Shown: positions 39,053 to 49,383, numbered from the stretch's first letter. The stretch is DNA of 64,000 bases from Rhizobiaceae bacterium MnEN-MB40S (GCA_024343425.1 BRLC01000003.1:62001-126000); one strand, 5' to 3'. Made by a program: numbers and translations. Notes: generated from the sequence alone by a model not told the origin.

Positions 39053-39598
39053 CTACTTGAAGGCCTCGCCCGGATAGGCGCCCCAGATCTGGTCCTGCGC
39101 GATCCAGCCTTCCGCCTGCTGGATCTCCGCCCGGCACCAGTCTCCATTGCATTCGTCAATCGTGACGACGACCCCCGGTTCGAGCCGCGCGACGAGACCC
39201 GCGCCGCGCCGCGGCTCGGCGTGCATCTCGACGAACACGTCCTTGGCGCCGCGCTTCCAGGGCGCGACCGCCGCCGTGCGTTCGCCCGACAAAAGCGATT
39301 TGTGGATCCAGCCTTCCGTGCCGTCCTCGTCGCGGACGCGGCGCCAGTGATCATATTCCTGGATGATCTCCATCGGCACGCCGGATCGTGTATAGAGCCA
39401 GGAGACCGCATAATCGGTGCTCGGCCCGACCCGAAGATTGACGCGGGACGCTTTCAGGCTGACAAAGCGCGGAAGCGGCAGACCGCTTGCGCCCTTTGCC
39501 GCGCCTTGCGCCTGCGCCACGGGTACGGGACCAGCGCTGAAGATTGCGGCCAACAGGGCGGCGCCCAGCGCCGAAGTGATGATGGTGCGTACGCTCAT
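39053..39598 (-). CDS. Secreted bacterial SH3-domain protein
   Basis: Protein of 181 residues with a signal peptide (MSVRTIITSALGAALLAAIF, cleavage near AQAQG). After this comes a tandem SH3-like pair: the first near SLKASRVNLRVGPSTDYAVSW and the second near VFVEMHAEPRRGAGLVARLEPG, with EGWIHKSLL between. GGAGG lies 5 bases before the ATG at 39598. These proteins probably bind cell wall or act in the periplasm; exact role unknown. It precedes the cation efflux gene on the same strand. Confidence 0.87.
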   Translation of the reverse strand: MSVRTIITSALGAALLAAIFSAGPVPVAQAQGAAKGASGLPLPRFVSLKASRVNLRVGPSTDYAVSWLYTRSGVPMEIIQEYDHWRRVRDEDGTEGWIHKSLLSGERTAAVAPWKRGAKDVFVEMHAEPRRGAGLVARLEPGVVVTIDECNGDWCRAEIQQAEGWIAQDQIWGAYPGEAFK

Positions 39599-39791
39599 AC
39601 AAACCTCCATCCGAATTGCTGCAGAACGGCGCGGGCTCGCGAAGCAGCGAATTTCAGCCGGACCGGACGCGAGTTTTATTTGTCTTGGCGCGATCGTCTG
39701 GTAGAAAGTTGCTGTATCGTGGCCCACGATCAATTTTCGAGTTTTATTGCATCTTGGTTAAAGAGCTCTCAACAAGGAGCCGGTTGAGGAA

Positions 39792-40790
39792 ATGCCGAAC
39801 AAAAAAAGACCGAAAGTCTACGTGACCCGGAAACTGCCGGAGCCGGTGGAAACCCGGATGCGGGAACTGTTCGACACCGAACTGAACATCGACGATACGC
39901 CGCGCACCCAGCACGAACTGGTCGCGGCGATGCAGACGATGGACGTGCTGGTGCCGACGGTGACCGACAGGATCGACGCCGCGATGATCGCGCAGGCCGG
40001 ACCGAACCTGAAGCTGATTGCGAATTTCGGCAACGGCACGGACAACATCGACGTGATCGCCGCAGCCGACAAGGGAATCGCCGTCACCAACACGCCGAAC
40101 GTGCTGAGCGAAGACACGGCCGATATGACGATGGCGCTTATCCTGGCTGTTCCGCGCCGGCTGACTGAGGGCGCGCGCATCCTGGAAGAAAGCGGCCAGT
40201 GGAGCGGCTGGTCGCCCACCTGGATGCTCGGGCGGCGCATATGGGGCAAGCGGCTCGGTATTATCGGCATGGGGCGCATCGGCGCGGCTGTCGCGCGCCG
40301 GGCCAAGGCCTTCGGGCTTTCGATTCATTATCACAATCGAAACCGGGTCCATCCCGACACGGAAGAAGAACTGGAGGCGACCTACTGGGACAGCCTCGAC
40401 CAGATGCTCGCGCGCGTCGATATCGTGTCGGTCAACTGCCCCTCAACGCCCGCGACTTTCCACCTGCTTTCGGCGCGGCGTCTCGATCTGCTCAGAAGCG
40501 AAGCCTACATCGTCAACACCGCGCGCGGCGGCATTATCGACGAGGCGGCGCTGATCAAGAACCTGCAGGCCGGCAAAATCGCCGGCGCCGGTCTCGATGT
40601 GTTCGAGCATGAACCAGCGGTCAATCCGAAGTTCATCCGGCTCGCCGAGGAAGGCAAGGTCGTGATGCTGCCGCATATGGGCTCGGCGACGATCGAAGGC
40701 CGCATCGACATGGGCGAGAAGGTCATCATCAATATCCGCACGGTTTTCGACGGCCACAGGCCGCCCGATCGAGTGTTGCCGGGAATTTGA
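39792..40790 (+). CDS. D-2-hydroxyacid dehydrogenase (glyoxylate/hydroxypyruvate reductase type)
   Basis: NAD(P)-dependent 2-hydroxyacid dehydrogenase of 332 residues. The substrate domain has FGNGTDNIDV. The dinucleotide motif is IIGMGRIGAAVARRA (G-x-G-x2-G). The catalytic residues lie in NTARGGIIDE (Arg) and LPHMGSAT (His), with the Glu in DVFEHEPAV. Rhizobial annotation usually calls this clade GyaR-like glyoxylate reductase. The substrate has not been proven here. It converges on moeB. Confidence 0.9.
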   Translation: MPNKKRPKVYVTRKLPEPVETRMRELFDTELNIDDTPRTQHELVAAMQTMDVLVPTVTDRIDAAMIAQAGPNLKLIANFGNGTDNIDVIAAADKGIAVTNTPNVLSEDTADMTMALILAVPRRLTEGARILEESGQWSGWSPTWMLGRRIWGKRLGIIGMGRIGAAVARRAKAFGLSIHYHNRNRVHPDTEEELEATYWDSLDQMLARVDIVSVNCPSTPATFHLLSARRLDLLRSEAYIVNTARGGIIDEAALIKNLQAGKIAGAGLDVFEHEPAVNPKFIRLAEEGKVVMLPHMGSATIEGRIDMGEKVIINIRTVFDGHRPPDRVLPGI

Positions 40791-40796
40791 TGACAA

Positions 40797-41543
40797 TCAG
40801 GCGCTGTAGCTGATGGTGTCGAATCGCGCCGCAAGCCCGTCATAGAGCAAAAGTCTGCCGACCAGCGGCTCTCCCGCGCCGGTTATCAGCTTGATCACTT
40901 CCATGGCCTGGAGGGTTCCGACAACGCCCGTCAGCGCGCCGACAATGCCGGCTTCGGCGCAAGTGGGAACCGCGCCGGCCGGCGGCGCTTCGGGAAACAG
41001 GTCGCGCCAGGAAGGATAGGGATTGCCGGCGCTGTCCTTCTCGAAGGGTTTGAGCACCGTCACCGATCCGTCGAAGCGGCCGACGGCGGCCGTCACCAGC
41101 GGCTTGCAAGCTGCGGCGCAGATGTCTGCGACCAGATAGCGCGTCTCGAAATTGTCAGACCCGTCGACGACGATGTCGTAGCTTTCGACGATATCGCGGG
41201 CGTTGGCGTCGACCATCCGAACCGCATGTGCATCCACCGTGACATGGGGATTGATCCGCTCCAAGGCCTGGGCGGCGCTCTCCGCCTTGGGCCTGCCGAC
41301 CCGGTCAGTGTCGTGGATGATCTGGCGCTGGAGATTGGAGAGCGACACCGCGTCGTCATCGACAATGCCGAGCGTTCCGACGCCCGCGGCGGCAAGATAC
41401 TGCAGCACCGGCGAACCCAGCCCGCCTGCGCCGACGACCAGGACGCGGGCGGCTTTCAGTCGTTGCTGACCGGCGCCGCCGACTTCCGGCAGGACAATGT
41501 GGCGGGCGTAGCGCTCCAGTTCAGAATGCGAAAGAGTGGTCAT
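40797..41543 (-). CDS. moeB: Molybdopterin-synthase adenylyltransferase MoeB/ThiF-type protein
   Basis: E1-like ThiF/MoeB protein of 248 residues. The nucleotide-binding loop is VLVVGAGGLGSPVLQYLAAAG (about residues 33-53) and the substrate Arg segment LQRQIIHDTDRVGR follows. MoeB adenylates the MoaD C-terminus; related ThiF proteins do the same for ThiS. No second-site zinc cysteines (CxxC) are seen, so it may be a zinc-less form. Lies just after recF on the same strand. Confidence 0.88.
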   Translation of the reverse strand: MTTLSHSELERYARHIVLPEVGGAGQQRLKAARVLVVGAGGLGSPVLQYLAAAGVGTLGIVDDDAVSLSNLQRQIIHDTDRVGRPKAESAAQALERINPHVTVDAHAVRMVDANARDIVESYDIVVDGSDNFETRYLVADICAAACKPLVTAAVGRFDGSVTVLKPFEKDSAGNPYPSWRDLFPEAPPAGAVPTCAEAGIVGALTGVVGTLQAMEVIKLITGAGEPLVGRLLLYDGLAARFDTISYSA

Positions 41544-41555
41544 TGATCAGGCCTG

Positions 41556-42692
41556 TCAGTCTTCGGCTGGCCGGACGGAGCCTTCCGCCACGTGAAAGTG
41601 GCGCGCCCGTTCGCCAAGCGCGGCGAACATGCCACGATCGGTTCCGGTCATAAAGGCCTGGCCGCCGAGATCCTCGATCAGATCGAACAGGGCGGCGCGG
41701 CGCCCGGCGTCGAGATGCGCCGCGATTTCATCGAGCAGCATGACGGGCGGATGGCCGCAGGTCTGCGCCGTCAGCCGCGCATGGGCGAGCACGATCCCGA
41801 TCAGCAGCGCCTTCTGCTCGCCGGTCGAGCAGCGCGCCGCATCCATGTTCTTCGCAAGATGCCAGACGAGGAGATCGGACCGATGCGGACCGACCAGCGT
41901 GCGGCCGGCTGCGCCGTCGCGATAGCGCGACTGCGACAATTGCCGCGCGAACTCATCTTCGATCTCCGCCGCCGAGGCCGATCCGATCCCGTCGATGAAA
42001 TCGGTCAGCTGCAGTCGCGCCTTCGGAAAGGGACTTTCCTGCTGACCGGCTTCGATCAATCCGGACAGCATCGTCACCATTTCGCGGCGGGCGATCGCGA
42101 TCGCCGTGCCGAACTCGGCCATCTGCGCCTCGATCGCGGCAAGCCAGGACGGGTCGGACCCGCCTTCGGATAGCAAGCGGTTGCGGCTGCGCATGGCGCG
42201 TTCGTAATCAAGCGTCCGGCGCGCATGCTGCGGATCGATCGACAGGACCTGCCGATCAAGAAAACGGCGCCTGTCTCCCTTGGACCCGGTGAAGAGGCCG
42301 TCCATGGCCGGCGTCAGCCAGACCAGCCGCAAATGGTCGAGCAGTTCGTCCGCGGCGCCGGCATTGGTGCGATTGATGCGAATTCGGCGGCTCTGGCCCT
42401 GGCTTTCCGATCCGGCGGAGGTTCCGATCGTCACCTCGCCTTCCATGCCTTCAAGTTCGGCAAAAACGGAAAATCCGTCGGGCGCGCCTTCGCGGACCAT
42501 ATCCGCATAGACGCCGCGCCGCAGGCCGCGTCCGGGAGACAGCAGCGAGACGGCTTCCATGAGATTGGTCTTGCCGGCCCCGTTTTCACCCGTCAGCACG
42601 ACATGGCGCCGGTCCAGCGCCAACGACAGAGAGTGATAATTCCTGAAATCCGAAAGTTTGAGCGCGCTCAGAAAAACCCTGCTGTCGGTCAC
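41556..42692 (-). CDS. recF: DNA replication and repair protein RecF
   Basis: SMC-like ATPase of 378 residues that loads RecA at gaps. It starts with GTG at 42690-42692. Walker A is GENGAGKTNLMEAV (about residues 35-48), with ABC-like signature STGEQKALL near 295 and Walker B VMLLDEIAAHLDA near 320. It follows dnaN by 22 bases in a dnaA-dnaN-recF arrangement, the order around many bacterial origins. Confidence 0.94.
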   Translation of the reverse strand: MTDSRVFLSALKLSDFRNYHSLSLALDRRHVVLTGENGAGKTNLMEAVSLLSPGRGLRRGVYADMVREGAPDGFSVFAELEGMEGEVTIGTSAGSESQGQSRRIRINRTNAGAADELLDHLRLVWLTPAMDGLFTGSKGDRRRFLDRQVLSIDPQHARRTLDYERAMRSRNRLLSEGGSDPSWLAAIEAQMAEFGTAIAIARREMVTMLSGLIEAGQQESPFPKARLQLTDFIDGIGSASAAEIEDEFARQLSQSRYRDGAAGRTLVGPHRSDLLVWHLAKNMDAARCSTGEQKALLIGIVLAHARLTAQTCGHPPVMLLDEIAAHLDAGRRAALFDLIEDLGGQAFMTGTDRGMFAALGERARHFHVAEGSVRPAED

Positions 42693-42714
42693 GGTCTGGC
42701 CCGCCGTCCGGTCC

Positions 42715-43833
42715 TCACACCCGCATCGGCATCAGGACATAGACTGTCTGCTCCTCGCCGGTTTCGCGCACCAGGGTCGGCGAGCCGGGATCGGCGAACA
42801 TGAAGACAGCTTCGGTCCCGCTGAACTGTGCGGTGATGTCGAGCAGATACCGCGCATTGAAACCGATATCGAGAGCGTCGCTGTCGTAACCGACAGCCAG
42901 TTCCTCGGTGGCGCTGCCGGAATCCGGATTGTTGACGGTCAGGGTCAGCAGACCGTCGGACAGGCTGAGCTTGACGGCCCGGCCGCGTTCCGAAGAGATC
43001 GTCGATACGCGATCGACGGCCGCCGTGAAGGACGCGCAATCGATCTTGAGCTCCTTGTCGTTGCCGGACGGGATGACGCGCTGATAGTCGGGAAAGGTGC
43101 CGTCGATCAGCTTCGACGTCAAAAGCACGCCGCCGATGGTGAAGCGGATCTTGGCGTCGGACAGCTCCACCGTGATGGAGACATCGGGATCGTCGACCAG
43201 CTTCTGCAGTTCGCCGACCGTCTTTCTCGGCACGATGATCCCCGGCATGCCTTCAGAGCCGGAAGGCGCGTCGACGTCGGCGCGGGCCAGACGGTGTCCG
43301 TCGGTGGCGACGGCCCTGAGTTTCAGCGCGCCGTCTTCCTCGATCGTATGCAGGAATATGCCGTTGAGATAGTAGCGGGTCTCCTCGGTGGAGATTGCGA
43401 ATTGCGTGCGGTCGATCAGAGTCTTGAGCTCGGTCGACGGAATGCGGAACGTGTTGGATAACTCGCCCGCCGTCAGGTCCGGGAAGTCGGATTCCGGCAG
43501 GCATTGCAATGTGAAACGCGAGCGACCCGAGGTGACCGACATGGAATTGCCGCCCGGCTCGACGCTGAGCTGAACTTCGGAGCCGTCCGACAGTTTGCGA
43601 ACGATGTCGTAGAGCAAATGCGCCGGAACCGTGGTTGAGCCGGACTGTTCGACACTGGCCGCCGTCGCTTCCGTGATCTCCAGATCGAGATCGGTCGCCT
43701 TGAGCTCAAGCGTTACGCCATCGGCTTTCAGGAGCACGTTCGAGAGGATCGGAATCGTGTTGCGCCTTTCGACGACGCGATGCACGTGGTTGAGTGACTT
43801 CAGGAGGTTTGAACGCTCGATCGTTACACGCAT
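42715..43833 (-). CDS. dnaN: DNA polymerase III subunit beta (sliding clamp)
   Basis: Beta clamp of 372 residues with three DnaN domains (about 1-120, 130-250, 255-372). The N-terminus MRVTIERSNLLKSLNHVHRVVERRNTIPIL (first part MRVTIERSNLLKSL) and the C-terminal VYVLMPMRV are diagnostic. It tethers polymerase III to DNA. It lies 275 bases after the dnaA stop; the hairpin at 44061-44088 in that gap may separate the transcripts. Confidence 0.97.
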   Translation of the reverse strand: MRVTIERSNLLKSLNHVHRVVERRNTIPILSNVLLKADGVTLELKATDLDLEITEATAASVEQSGSTTVPAHLLYDIVRKLSDGSEVQLSVEPGGNSMSVTSGRSRFTLQCLPESDFPDLTAGELSNTFRIPSTELKTLIDRTQFAISTEETRYYLNGIFLHTIEEDGALKLRAVATDGHRLARADVDAPSGSEGMPGIIVPRKTVGELQKLVDDPDVSITVELSDAKIRFTIGGVLLTSKLIDGTFPDYQRVIPSGNDKELKIDCASFTAAVDRVSTISSERGRAVKLSLSDGLLTLTVNNPDSGSATEELAVGYDSDALDIGFNARYLLDITAQFSGTEAVFMFADPGSPTLVRETGEEQTVYVLMPMRV

Positions 43834-44060
43834 GGCTGCTTTACCGTTATCTTATTTCTGTCCTGGTCGGCGGAGTCAGGAACTGTGGACCTGAAATCGA
43901 ACACACGCTACGCCTGCAGACAAGCGCATGGTGAGACGGGACCAGCAAAATGGCAGATTTGCCCACCAATAGGCAAGTGCGTTGCGGTTCAGCGCGGTGC
44001 AGAAACGGATATTTCCCGGGAATTTGTTCAGCGGCGGCGATCGTATGGCGGCCTACAACG

Positions 44061-44088
44061 CGAATAACCCGCCCCTTGCAGGGGCGGG
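44061..44088 (-). terminator. Possible dnaA terminator
   Basis: On the minus strand CCCGCCCCT-GCA-AGGGGCGGG forms a perfect 9-base-pair stem with a 3-base loop, just after the dnaA stop. It is followed by TTATTCG, only a weak T-tract, so termination may be partial. Confidence 0.6.
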
Positions 44089-44108
44089 GTCGGTTTGCGC
44101 GTCCGAAT

Positions 44109-45671
44109 CTATTCGCTGATCAGCCTGCGCAACAGCTCGATTTCGTGGGCCAGCTTGGTGTCCTGTTCCAGGAGGCCTTCTATCTTGCGCACGGCGTGGA
44201 GGACTGTCGTGTGATCACGACCGCCGAAGCGACGACCGATTTCCGGAAAGGAGCGCGGCGTCATGGTCTTGGACAGGTACATCGCAATCTGTCGCGGTTT
44301 GACGATCGTCCGGGTTCTGCGGTTGGAGATCATTTCCTGGCGCGAAACGCTGTAGTGCCGCGAGACGATGCGCTGAATGTCCTCGATGCGCACCCGTTTG
44401 GGCTCGCCCGCATTGACCAGATGTCCGAGCAGTTCGTCGACCCGGTCGATGGACAGGGTTGGCTCGAACGAGCGGCGGAAGAGCAGCTGATTGAAGGCGC
44501 CTTCGAGTTCGCGTCCGCTGGAGGTGACGTTGCGCGCGACATGGACGAGAATATCGTCGGGAATGTCGAGCGTGCTGTCCTCCTGCTGCGCGGCGACCAG
44601 GCGACGACGCAGGATTTCCAGACGCATCTCGAAATCCGGGGCCTCCACTTCGATAGCGACGCCGCCCTGAAGGCGCGACCGAACGCGAGCGTCCAGGGAT
44701 TCAAGCTCCCATGGCGCCCGGTCCGCCGCAACCACGACCTGACGCGCGGAATCCAGCAGCATATTCAAAAGGTGGCAGAACTCATGCTGGATCGACTTGC
44801 CCTGGAGGAACTGCATGTCGTCGATCACCAGAAGATCGATGTTGCGCAGCGACTCCTTGAAGGAAAGCGCGTCATTGTCCCTGATGGCGGTCGCAAACCG
44901 CCACATGAAATATTCCGCTGTCAGATAGACGACGCGAGGATTGCGATCGCTTGCGCTGGCTTCCAGCGCAATCGCCTGCAGGAGGTGGGTCTTGCCGAGA
45001 CCGACGCTGGAATGAATGAACAGCGGATTGAAGCGCACGGCGCTGGTGCCGGCTTCAGCGATGGTTCGCGCCGCGGCAAGCGCCACGCGGTTGGACGCGC
45101 CTTCCACAAAGGTTGCGAAAGAATAGCGGGAATCCAGCGGAGAACCGGTGACCGACTTGCCGTCGCCCGGCTGGACGGTCTGGTTCCGCGCGAGCTTGGC
45201 CGGACCGGGAGACTGGGGCTGCCTGCAGGGCTGCTGCGCCGGCTGGACGGCGGAGGCGGACATGTCTGTAATTTCGGATGACTGGATCAGCCTGTTTCCC
45301 CGCGTCGCGGAGCGCACGAGGATCTCGACGCGAAGAATGTCAGGACTTTCTTCCTGGAACAGCTTCGTCAGCAAATCGAGATAACGGTTGTTGATCCATG
45401 ATCTGAGAAATGTGGTCGGAACGGAAAGCCGCACGATGCTTTTTGAAACCGAGTCGAGTTTCAGACGACCAAACCAGCTTGAAAAGACGTCCGGACCCAC
45501 GATTGCCTTCAATCGGATCTGGACCCGATTGAAAAGAGCCTTCTCGTCCATTTCTGATTTTCCCGTATTCGCCGCTTTGTTGGCCGTTTTTACAAGTCGT
45601 GGTGTATTCGTCTTTTTATCATGCAAGTCTGCTTGCACAGGCGCCGCTGTAGAACCCTGCATTTTGGCCAT
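44109..45671 (-). CDS. dnaA: Chromosomal replication initiator protein DnaA
   Basis: Replication initiator of 520 residues. Domain I holds [25 protein letters not shown] (from about residue 46). The AAA+ domain III has Walker A as [11 protein letters not shown] near 220; the first glycine of the usual GGVGLGKT is replaced here by Ser. Walker B is [12 protein letters not shown]. The C-terminal DNA-binding domain IV carries the signature [14 protein letters not shown]. The first 40 residues are an extra Lys/Thr-rich leader; an internal ATG at residue 41 is an alternative start. Confidence 0.97.
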   Translation of the reverse strand: MAKMQGSTAAPVQADLHDKKTNTPRLVKTANKAANTGKSEMDEKALFNRVQIRLKAIVGPDVFSSWFGRLKLDSVSKSIVRLSVPTTFLRSWINNRYLDLLTKLFQEESPDILRVEILVRSATRGNRLIQSSEITDMSASAVQPAQQPCRQPQSPGPAKLARNQTVQPGDGKSVTGSPLDSRYSFATFVEGASNRVALAAARTIAEAGTSAVRFNPLFIHSSVGLGKTHLLQAIALEASASDRNPRVVYLTAEYFMWRFATAIRDNDALSFKESLRNIDLLVIDDMQFLQGKSIQHEFCHLLNMLLDSARQVVVAADRAPWELESLDARVRSRLQGGVAIEVEAPDFEMRLEILRRRLVAAQQEDSTLDIPDDILVHVARNVTSSGRELEGAFNQLLFRRSFEPTLSIDRVDELLGHLVNAGEPKRVRIEDIQRIVSRHYSVSRQEMISNRRTRTIVKPRQIAMYLSKTMTPRSFPEIGRRFGGRDHTTVLHAVRKIEGLLEQDTKLAHEIELLRRLISE

Positions 45672-46324
45672 CTCCTGTTTTAATTATTGATTTTTTTCGA
45701 CCTCTTCGGTCGCTACCCCGCATACAGCTACCCGGAATTCTTACCCTGCTCCTTTCTCCCTTCGATCCGCTTCGACCTGACACCCCTGTCGCCCGGCGCC
45801 TGTGAACAAGGCGCAAAAATCCCCGCTCCGGAGCGTCGCTCCGGATAGCAACCAAGGGTTTTAGATGAAGCGCGCCGACGGTTATCGACACTGTCATGGA
45901 AGGCGCAACAACCTGGTTCGAACCCCGAGAGGTCAGAACCAGAGTAAACAATACGAACCGCTGTTTGTGTCCTCCATGCAGGTTCATTAAGCCAGCCTGC
46001 GATTGCATTGGTCAAGGCTGCGAAACCGTGAATCGGACGCCAGAGGGAGGAAACGCAACTTCGCCGAAAACATGCATTATGTGCGCCTCGCCATAATCTA
46101 TTCGGATTCAATAGCTTTTCTTGAGGCAGCAGTTGCAAGCGGCGGTTTGGAAAAAAAACCAAAAAAAATCGCTTGACTCATAATCTGCGCGCAGAGTTTT
46201 CCCGAGGGATGGGAGGAAATTTATAACCTCCGGCAATTTACTGTTTTTTAACGGTTTTCATTGTTTCACGCCGCCGCGTGAATCCGCCATTGCTCAGGCT
46301 CTGTTACAGATTTTTTACAGAAAC
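45672..46324. other. dnaA upstream region (no gene)
   Basis: About 650 bases between dnaA and rpsT. It contains AT-rich tracts (runs of A near 46151-46168), a perfect 12-base palindrome TCTGCGCGCAGA (46184-46195), and a GGAGG/CCTCC inverted repeat flanking an AT-only loop near 46211-46230. One DnaA-box-like TTATCGACA (45882-45890, one mismatch) is present but no cluster, so this is more likely the dnaA promoter/leader than the replication origin. No coding frame is convincing. Confidence 0.65.
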
Positions 46325-46351
46325 GCAAAAGGCCCGGCGCGCCGCCAGGCC
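46325..46351 (-). terminator. rpsT intrinsic terminator
   Basis: Minus strand GGCCTGGCG-GCG-CGCCGGGCC, a 9-base-pair stem with one G-U pair, followed by TTTTGCGTTT. It starts 28 bases after the rpsT stop. Confidence 0.8.
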
Positions 46352-46378
46352 AATAAAATTCAGTCTAACTGATTGCAA

Positions 46379-46645
46379 TCAGGCGCTGATTGCTTTTACG
46401 CGACGGGACAGACGCGACATCTTGCGGGCTACGGTGTTGGGATGAAGAACACCCTTTCCTGCAGCGCGCATCATTTCCGGCTGCGCAGCCTTGAGGGCGG
46501 CTGCAGCGACTTCCTGGTCGCCGGAGGCGATCGCCTCTTCCACCTTGCGGACATATCCGCGAACCCGTGTGCGTCGCGTCTTGTTGACTGCCGTGCGGCG
46601 GGCGATCTTGCGTGTAGCCTTTTTCGCCGAAGTTGTATTGGCCAT
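46379..46645 (-). CDS. rpsT: 30S ribosomal protein S20
   Basis: Basic ribosomal protein of 88 residues: [20 protein letters not shown] is the standard S20 N-terminus, with a helical remainder ending [10 protein letters not shown]20 binds 16S rRNA. It has its own terminator downstream and one upstream (46717-46748), so it is an independent unit. rpsT just upstream of dnaA is a recurring alphaproteobacterial arrangement. Confidence 0.97.
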   Translation of the reverse strand: MANTTSAKKATRKIARRTAVNKTRRTRVRGYVRKVEEAIASGDQEVAAAALKAAQPEMMRAAGKGVLHPNTVARKMSRLSRRVKAISA

Positions 46646-46716
46646 TGAGGTCTCTCTTCAAATTTTCAAACTGGATACCGGGACGGCCGCTCGAGGCCGA
46701 TGGCCCGCTTTCCGGT

Positions 46717-46748
46717 AAAAAAACAAGGTGACCCGGAGGCCACCTTTT
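46717..46748 (-). terminator. Intrinsic terminator of the mutM-enoyl-CoA hydratase unit
   Basis: Minus strand AAGGTG, 10-base inner segment, CACCTT, then G and TTTTTTT. The outer stem of six pairs can be extended by inner C-G pairs. It lies 37 bases after the hydratase stop. Confidence 0.8.
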
Positions 46749-46784
46749 TCCGTGGGGGCGATATAGCCGGAAAGTCCCCGCCCG

Positions 46785-47558
46785 TCAACGGTTGTTGAAC
46801 TGCGCTTCGCGCTTCTCCGTGAAGGCCGCCATGCCCTCCGTCTGGTCGTCCGTCGCAAACAGCGAGTGGAACAGCCGCCGTTCGAAACGCAGACCTTCCG
46901 CCAGCGGCTGCTCGTAGGACCGGTTGACGGCTTCCTTCGCCATCATCACGGACGGCAGGGAGAAGGACGCGATCTTCTGCGCCATCTTTCTTGCAGTCGC
47001 AATCAGTTCCGCGGCGGGCACGACACGGGCGACCAGGCCGCTGCGCTCTGCTTCCTCGGCGTCCATCATCCGCCCGGTGAGGCACAGGTCCATGGCTTTC
47101 GCCTTGCCGACGGCGCGCGTCAGGCGCTGGGTTCCGCCCATGCCGGGAATGACGCCGAGGGTAATTTCCGGCTGTCCGAATTTCGCCGTGTCCGCGGCCA
47201 CGATAATGTCGCACATCATGGCGAGTTCACAACCGCCGCCGAGGGCATAGCCCGAAACGGCCGCGATCATCGGCTTGCGCGTCGCTGCGAAGCGCTCCCA
47301 TTGTCCAAAGAAATCGCGACCATAGGCTTCGACATAGTTAAGAGACTGCATCTCCTTGATGTCGGCGCCGGCGGCGAAAGCCTTTTCCGACCCGGTCAGC
47401 ACGATCGCGCCGATCTCATCGTCTTCATCAAAGGCCTTCGCGGCGGCAATGGTCTCTTCCATCACCTGCGAGTTCAGCGCGTTGAGCGCCTTGGGTCGGT
47501 TAAGCGTTATCAGCCCGACGCGGCCATCCGTTTCAACAATGATCGTTTCGTAACTCAT
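46785..47558 (-). CDS. Enoyl-CoA hydratase
   Basis: Crotonase-fold enzyme of 257 residues. The oxyanion-hole segments are [13 protein letters not shown] and [16 protein letters not shown], with the catalytic glutamates in GCELAM and in the segment [17 protein letters not shown]. It hydrates 2-enoyl-CoA in fatty-acid beta-oxidation. Both acid residues typical of mitochondrial ECHS1 are present. It follows mutM by 30 bases and ends with a terminator. Confidence 0.93.
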   Translation of the reverse strand: MSYETIIVETDGRVGLITLNRPKALNALNSQVMEETIAAAKAFDEDDEIGAIVLTGSEKAFAAGADIKEMQSLNYVEAYGRDFFGQWERFAATRKPMIAAVSGYALGGGCELAMMCDIIVAADTAKFGQPEITLGVIPGMGGTQRLTRAVGKAKAMDLCLTGRMMDAEEAERSGLVARVVPAAELIATARKMAQKIASFSLPSVMMAKEAVNRSYEQPLAEGLRFERRLFHSLFATDDQTEGMAAFTEKREAQFNNR

Positions 47559-47588
47559 GGTCCTCTCCTTTTTGCCGCTTTGCGAACG

Positions 47589-48482
47589 TCACTTCTGGCA
47601 TGACGGACAATAGAACGTCGACCGCCCGCTTTGTACAATGCGTCTGACAGGTTTGCCGCAGCCATCGTGGCGGCAGGGCTCCCCTGTCCGCCCATAGGCG
47701 TTGAAGCTGTGCTGGAAATAGCCGAGCGAACCGTCGGTCTGGCGGTGATCGCGTAATGACGACCCGCCCGCCTCGATGGCTTCCGCGATCACCTGGCGGA
47801 TCGCCGCAACGAGATTTTCCAGCCGCGCCACGGGTTTGCCGCGGCGATCGACCAGCGTCGCCGCCTTGCGACGCGGCGATATTTTCGCCCGCCACAGCGC
47901 CTCGCACACATATATATTGCCGAGGCCGGCGATAATGCCCTGATCCAGAAGCGCAGCCTTGACCGGAACCTGCCGCCCGTCGAAACGCGCCGCAAGGTAG
48001 TCTGCATTGAGCGCGTTGCCCGTCGGCTCCACGCCGAGCCCCGCCATCATCGGGTGGGCGGCGAGCCTATCGACATCCGAAAGGAACATGTAACCGAAGC
48101 GGCGCGGGTCATTATATATGATGCGATGCCTGCCGCCCGGACCGTCCAGGTCCATGATCAGATGATCGTGCCGTCCGTCCTTCGACCGTTGGTGATGGAA
48201 ATTGCCGGGGATCGCCTCTGTCCCCTCGGCCGGTTCGACGCGCCAGGAGCCCGACATGCCGAGATGCGAGGCAAGGACGGCGCCGTCGTCCAGCTCCAGA
48301 AGGATATATTTGGCCCTGCGGTCGAGGCGTTCGATGCGACGCCCGGTCAGGCGGTCTGTGAAGTTGTCGGGAAACGGGAAGCGGAGATCAGGCCGGTTCT
48401 GCCTTATGCCCACAATCCGACCGCCCTCCATGGCGGGGGCCAGGCCGCGACGAACCGTCTCTACTTCCGGCAATTCCGGCAT
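47589..48482 (-). CDS. mutM: Formamidopyrimidine-DNA glycosylase
   Basis: Base-excision repair enzyme of 297 residues removing 8-oxoguanine. The N-terminus [14 protein letters not shown] supplies catalytic Pro2 and Glu3. The helix-two-turn-helix has [17 protein letters not shown] with the family's Asn. The C-terminal zinc finger has four cysteines: CRHDGC and YCPSCQK. Divergent from ubiE across 102 bases. Confidence 0.96.
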   Translation of the reverse strand: MPELPEVETVRRGLAPAMEGGRIVGIRQNRPDLRFPFPDNFTDRLTGRRIERLDRRAKYILLELDDGAVLASHLGMSGSWRVEPAEGTEAIPGNFHHQRSKDGRHDHLIMDLDGPGGRHRIIYNDPRRFGYMFLSDVDRLAAHPMMAGLGVEPTGNALNADYLAARFDGRQVPVKAALLDQGIIAGLGNIYVCEALWRAKISPRRKAATLVDRRGKPVARLENLVAAIRQVIAEAIEAGGSSLRDHRQTDGSLGYFQHSFNAYGRTGEPCRHDGCGKPVRRIVQSGRSTFYCPSCQK

Positions 48483-48584
48483 GATATTCTGCTTCTGCCT
48501 GTTTGGCGTTTGTCAGTGATTGACCTATAAGCACAGTGACCCGGCTGCAAGACTAATTTCTCGCCCGGCATTTGGAGTAGAGAC

Positions 48585-49361
48585 ATGTCCGAGACTCGTG
48601 TGTCCAGCGCGGACGGGATGGAAACCTCATACGGTTTTACCGAGGTGGAGCAGGGCGGCAAGCAGGGGCTTGTCGACGCCGTGTTCCACGGCGTGGCGCG
48701 GCGCTACGACATCATGAACGACGCCATGTCCGGCGGAATGCATCGTCTGTGGAAGGACGCAATGGTGACCGCGCTCAATCCGCCGAAACGGCCGGGCTAT
48801 GCGGTTCTGGACGTGGCCGGCGGAACCGGCGACATCGCCTTTCGCATTCTCGAAGCCTCCGGCCGCCAGGCGCACGCGACTGTGCTGGACATCAACGGCT
48901 CGATGCTGCAGGTCGGCCGCGAACGCGCCGAAAAGCGGCGTCTCGACGGATGCGTCGATTTTGTCGAGGCGAATGCGGAGGATCTGCCGTTCGAGAATGG
49001 TCGTTTCGACGCCTATACGATCGCATTCGGCATCCGCAACGTGCCGGACATTCCCAAGGCGCTTTCGGAAGCCTATCGGGTCCTGAAACGGGGCGGCCGG
49101 TTCCTGTGTCTTGAATTTTCCGAGGTCGACGCGCCAATGCTCGACAGGCTCTATGACGCGTGGTCCTTCAATGCGATACCGCGGCTCGGACGCATGATCA
49201 CCGGCGATTCGGAACCCTATCAGTATCTGGTGGAATCGATCCGCAAGTTTCCGAACCAGAAGGATTTTGCGACGACGATCGAACAGGCCGGCTTTTCCCG
49301 CGTGAAGTGGACCAACTACACAGGCGGCATCGCGGCTCTACATTCCGGCTGGAAACTTTGA
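48585..49361 (+). CDS. ubiE: Ubiquinone/menaquinone C-methyltransferase UbiE
   Basis: SAM-dependent C-methyltransferase of 258 residues acting in ubiquinone synthesis. The N-terminal segment [26 protein letters not shown] and the motif [16 protein letters not shown] are diagnostic, with the later YEFSEV-like segment [12 protein letters not shown]. The gene is followed by ubiB 23 bases downstream, a ubiE-ubiB pair typical of Proteobacteria. Confidence 0.96.
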   Translation: MSETRVSSADGMETSYGFTEVEQGGKQGLVDAVFHGVARRYDIMNDAMSGGMHRLWKDAMVTALNPPKRPGYAVLDVAGGTGDIAFRILEASGRQAHATVLDINGSMLQVGRERAEKRRLDGCVDFVEANAEDLPFENGRFDAYTIAFGIRNVPDIPKALSEAYRVLKRGGRFLCLEFSEVDAPMLDRLYDAWSFNAIPRLGRMITGDSEPYQYLVESIRKFPNQKDFATTIEQAGFSRVKWTNYTGGIAALHSGWKL

Positions 49362-49383
49362 ACGCGGCAGAGGTTCGATCCCG

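Noticed and set aside
46030-46284. Four GANTC (CcrM) sites upstream of dnaA
   Set aside because: Four in about 700 bases is close to the chance rate of one in 256, so no enrichment can be claimed.
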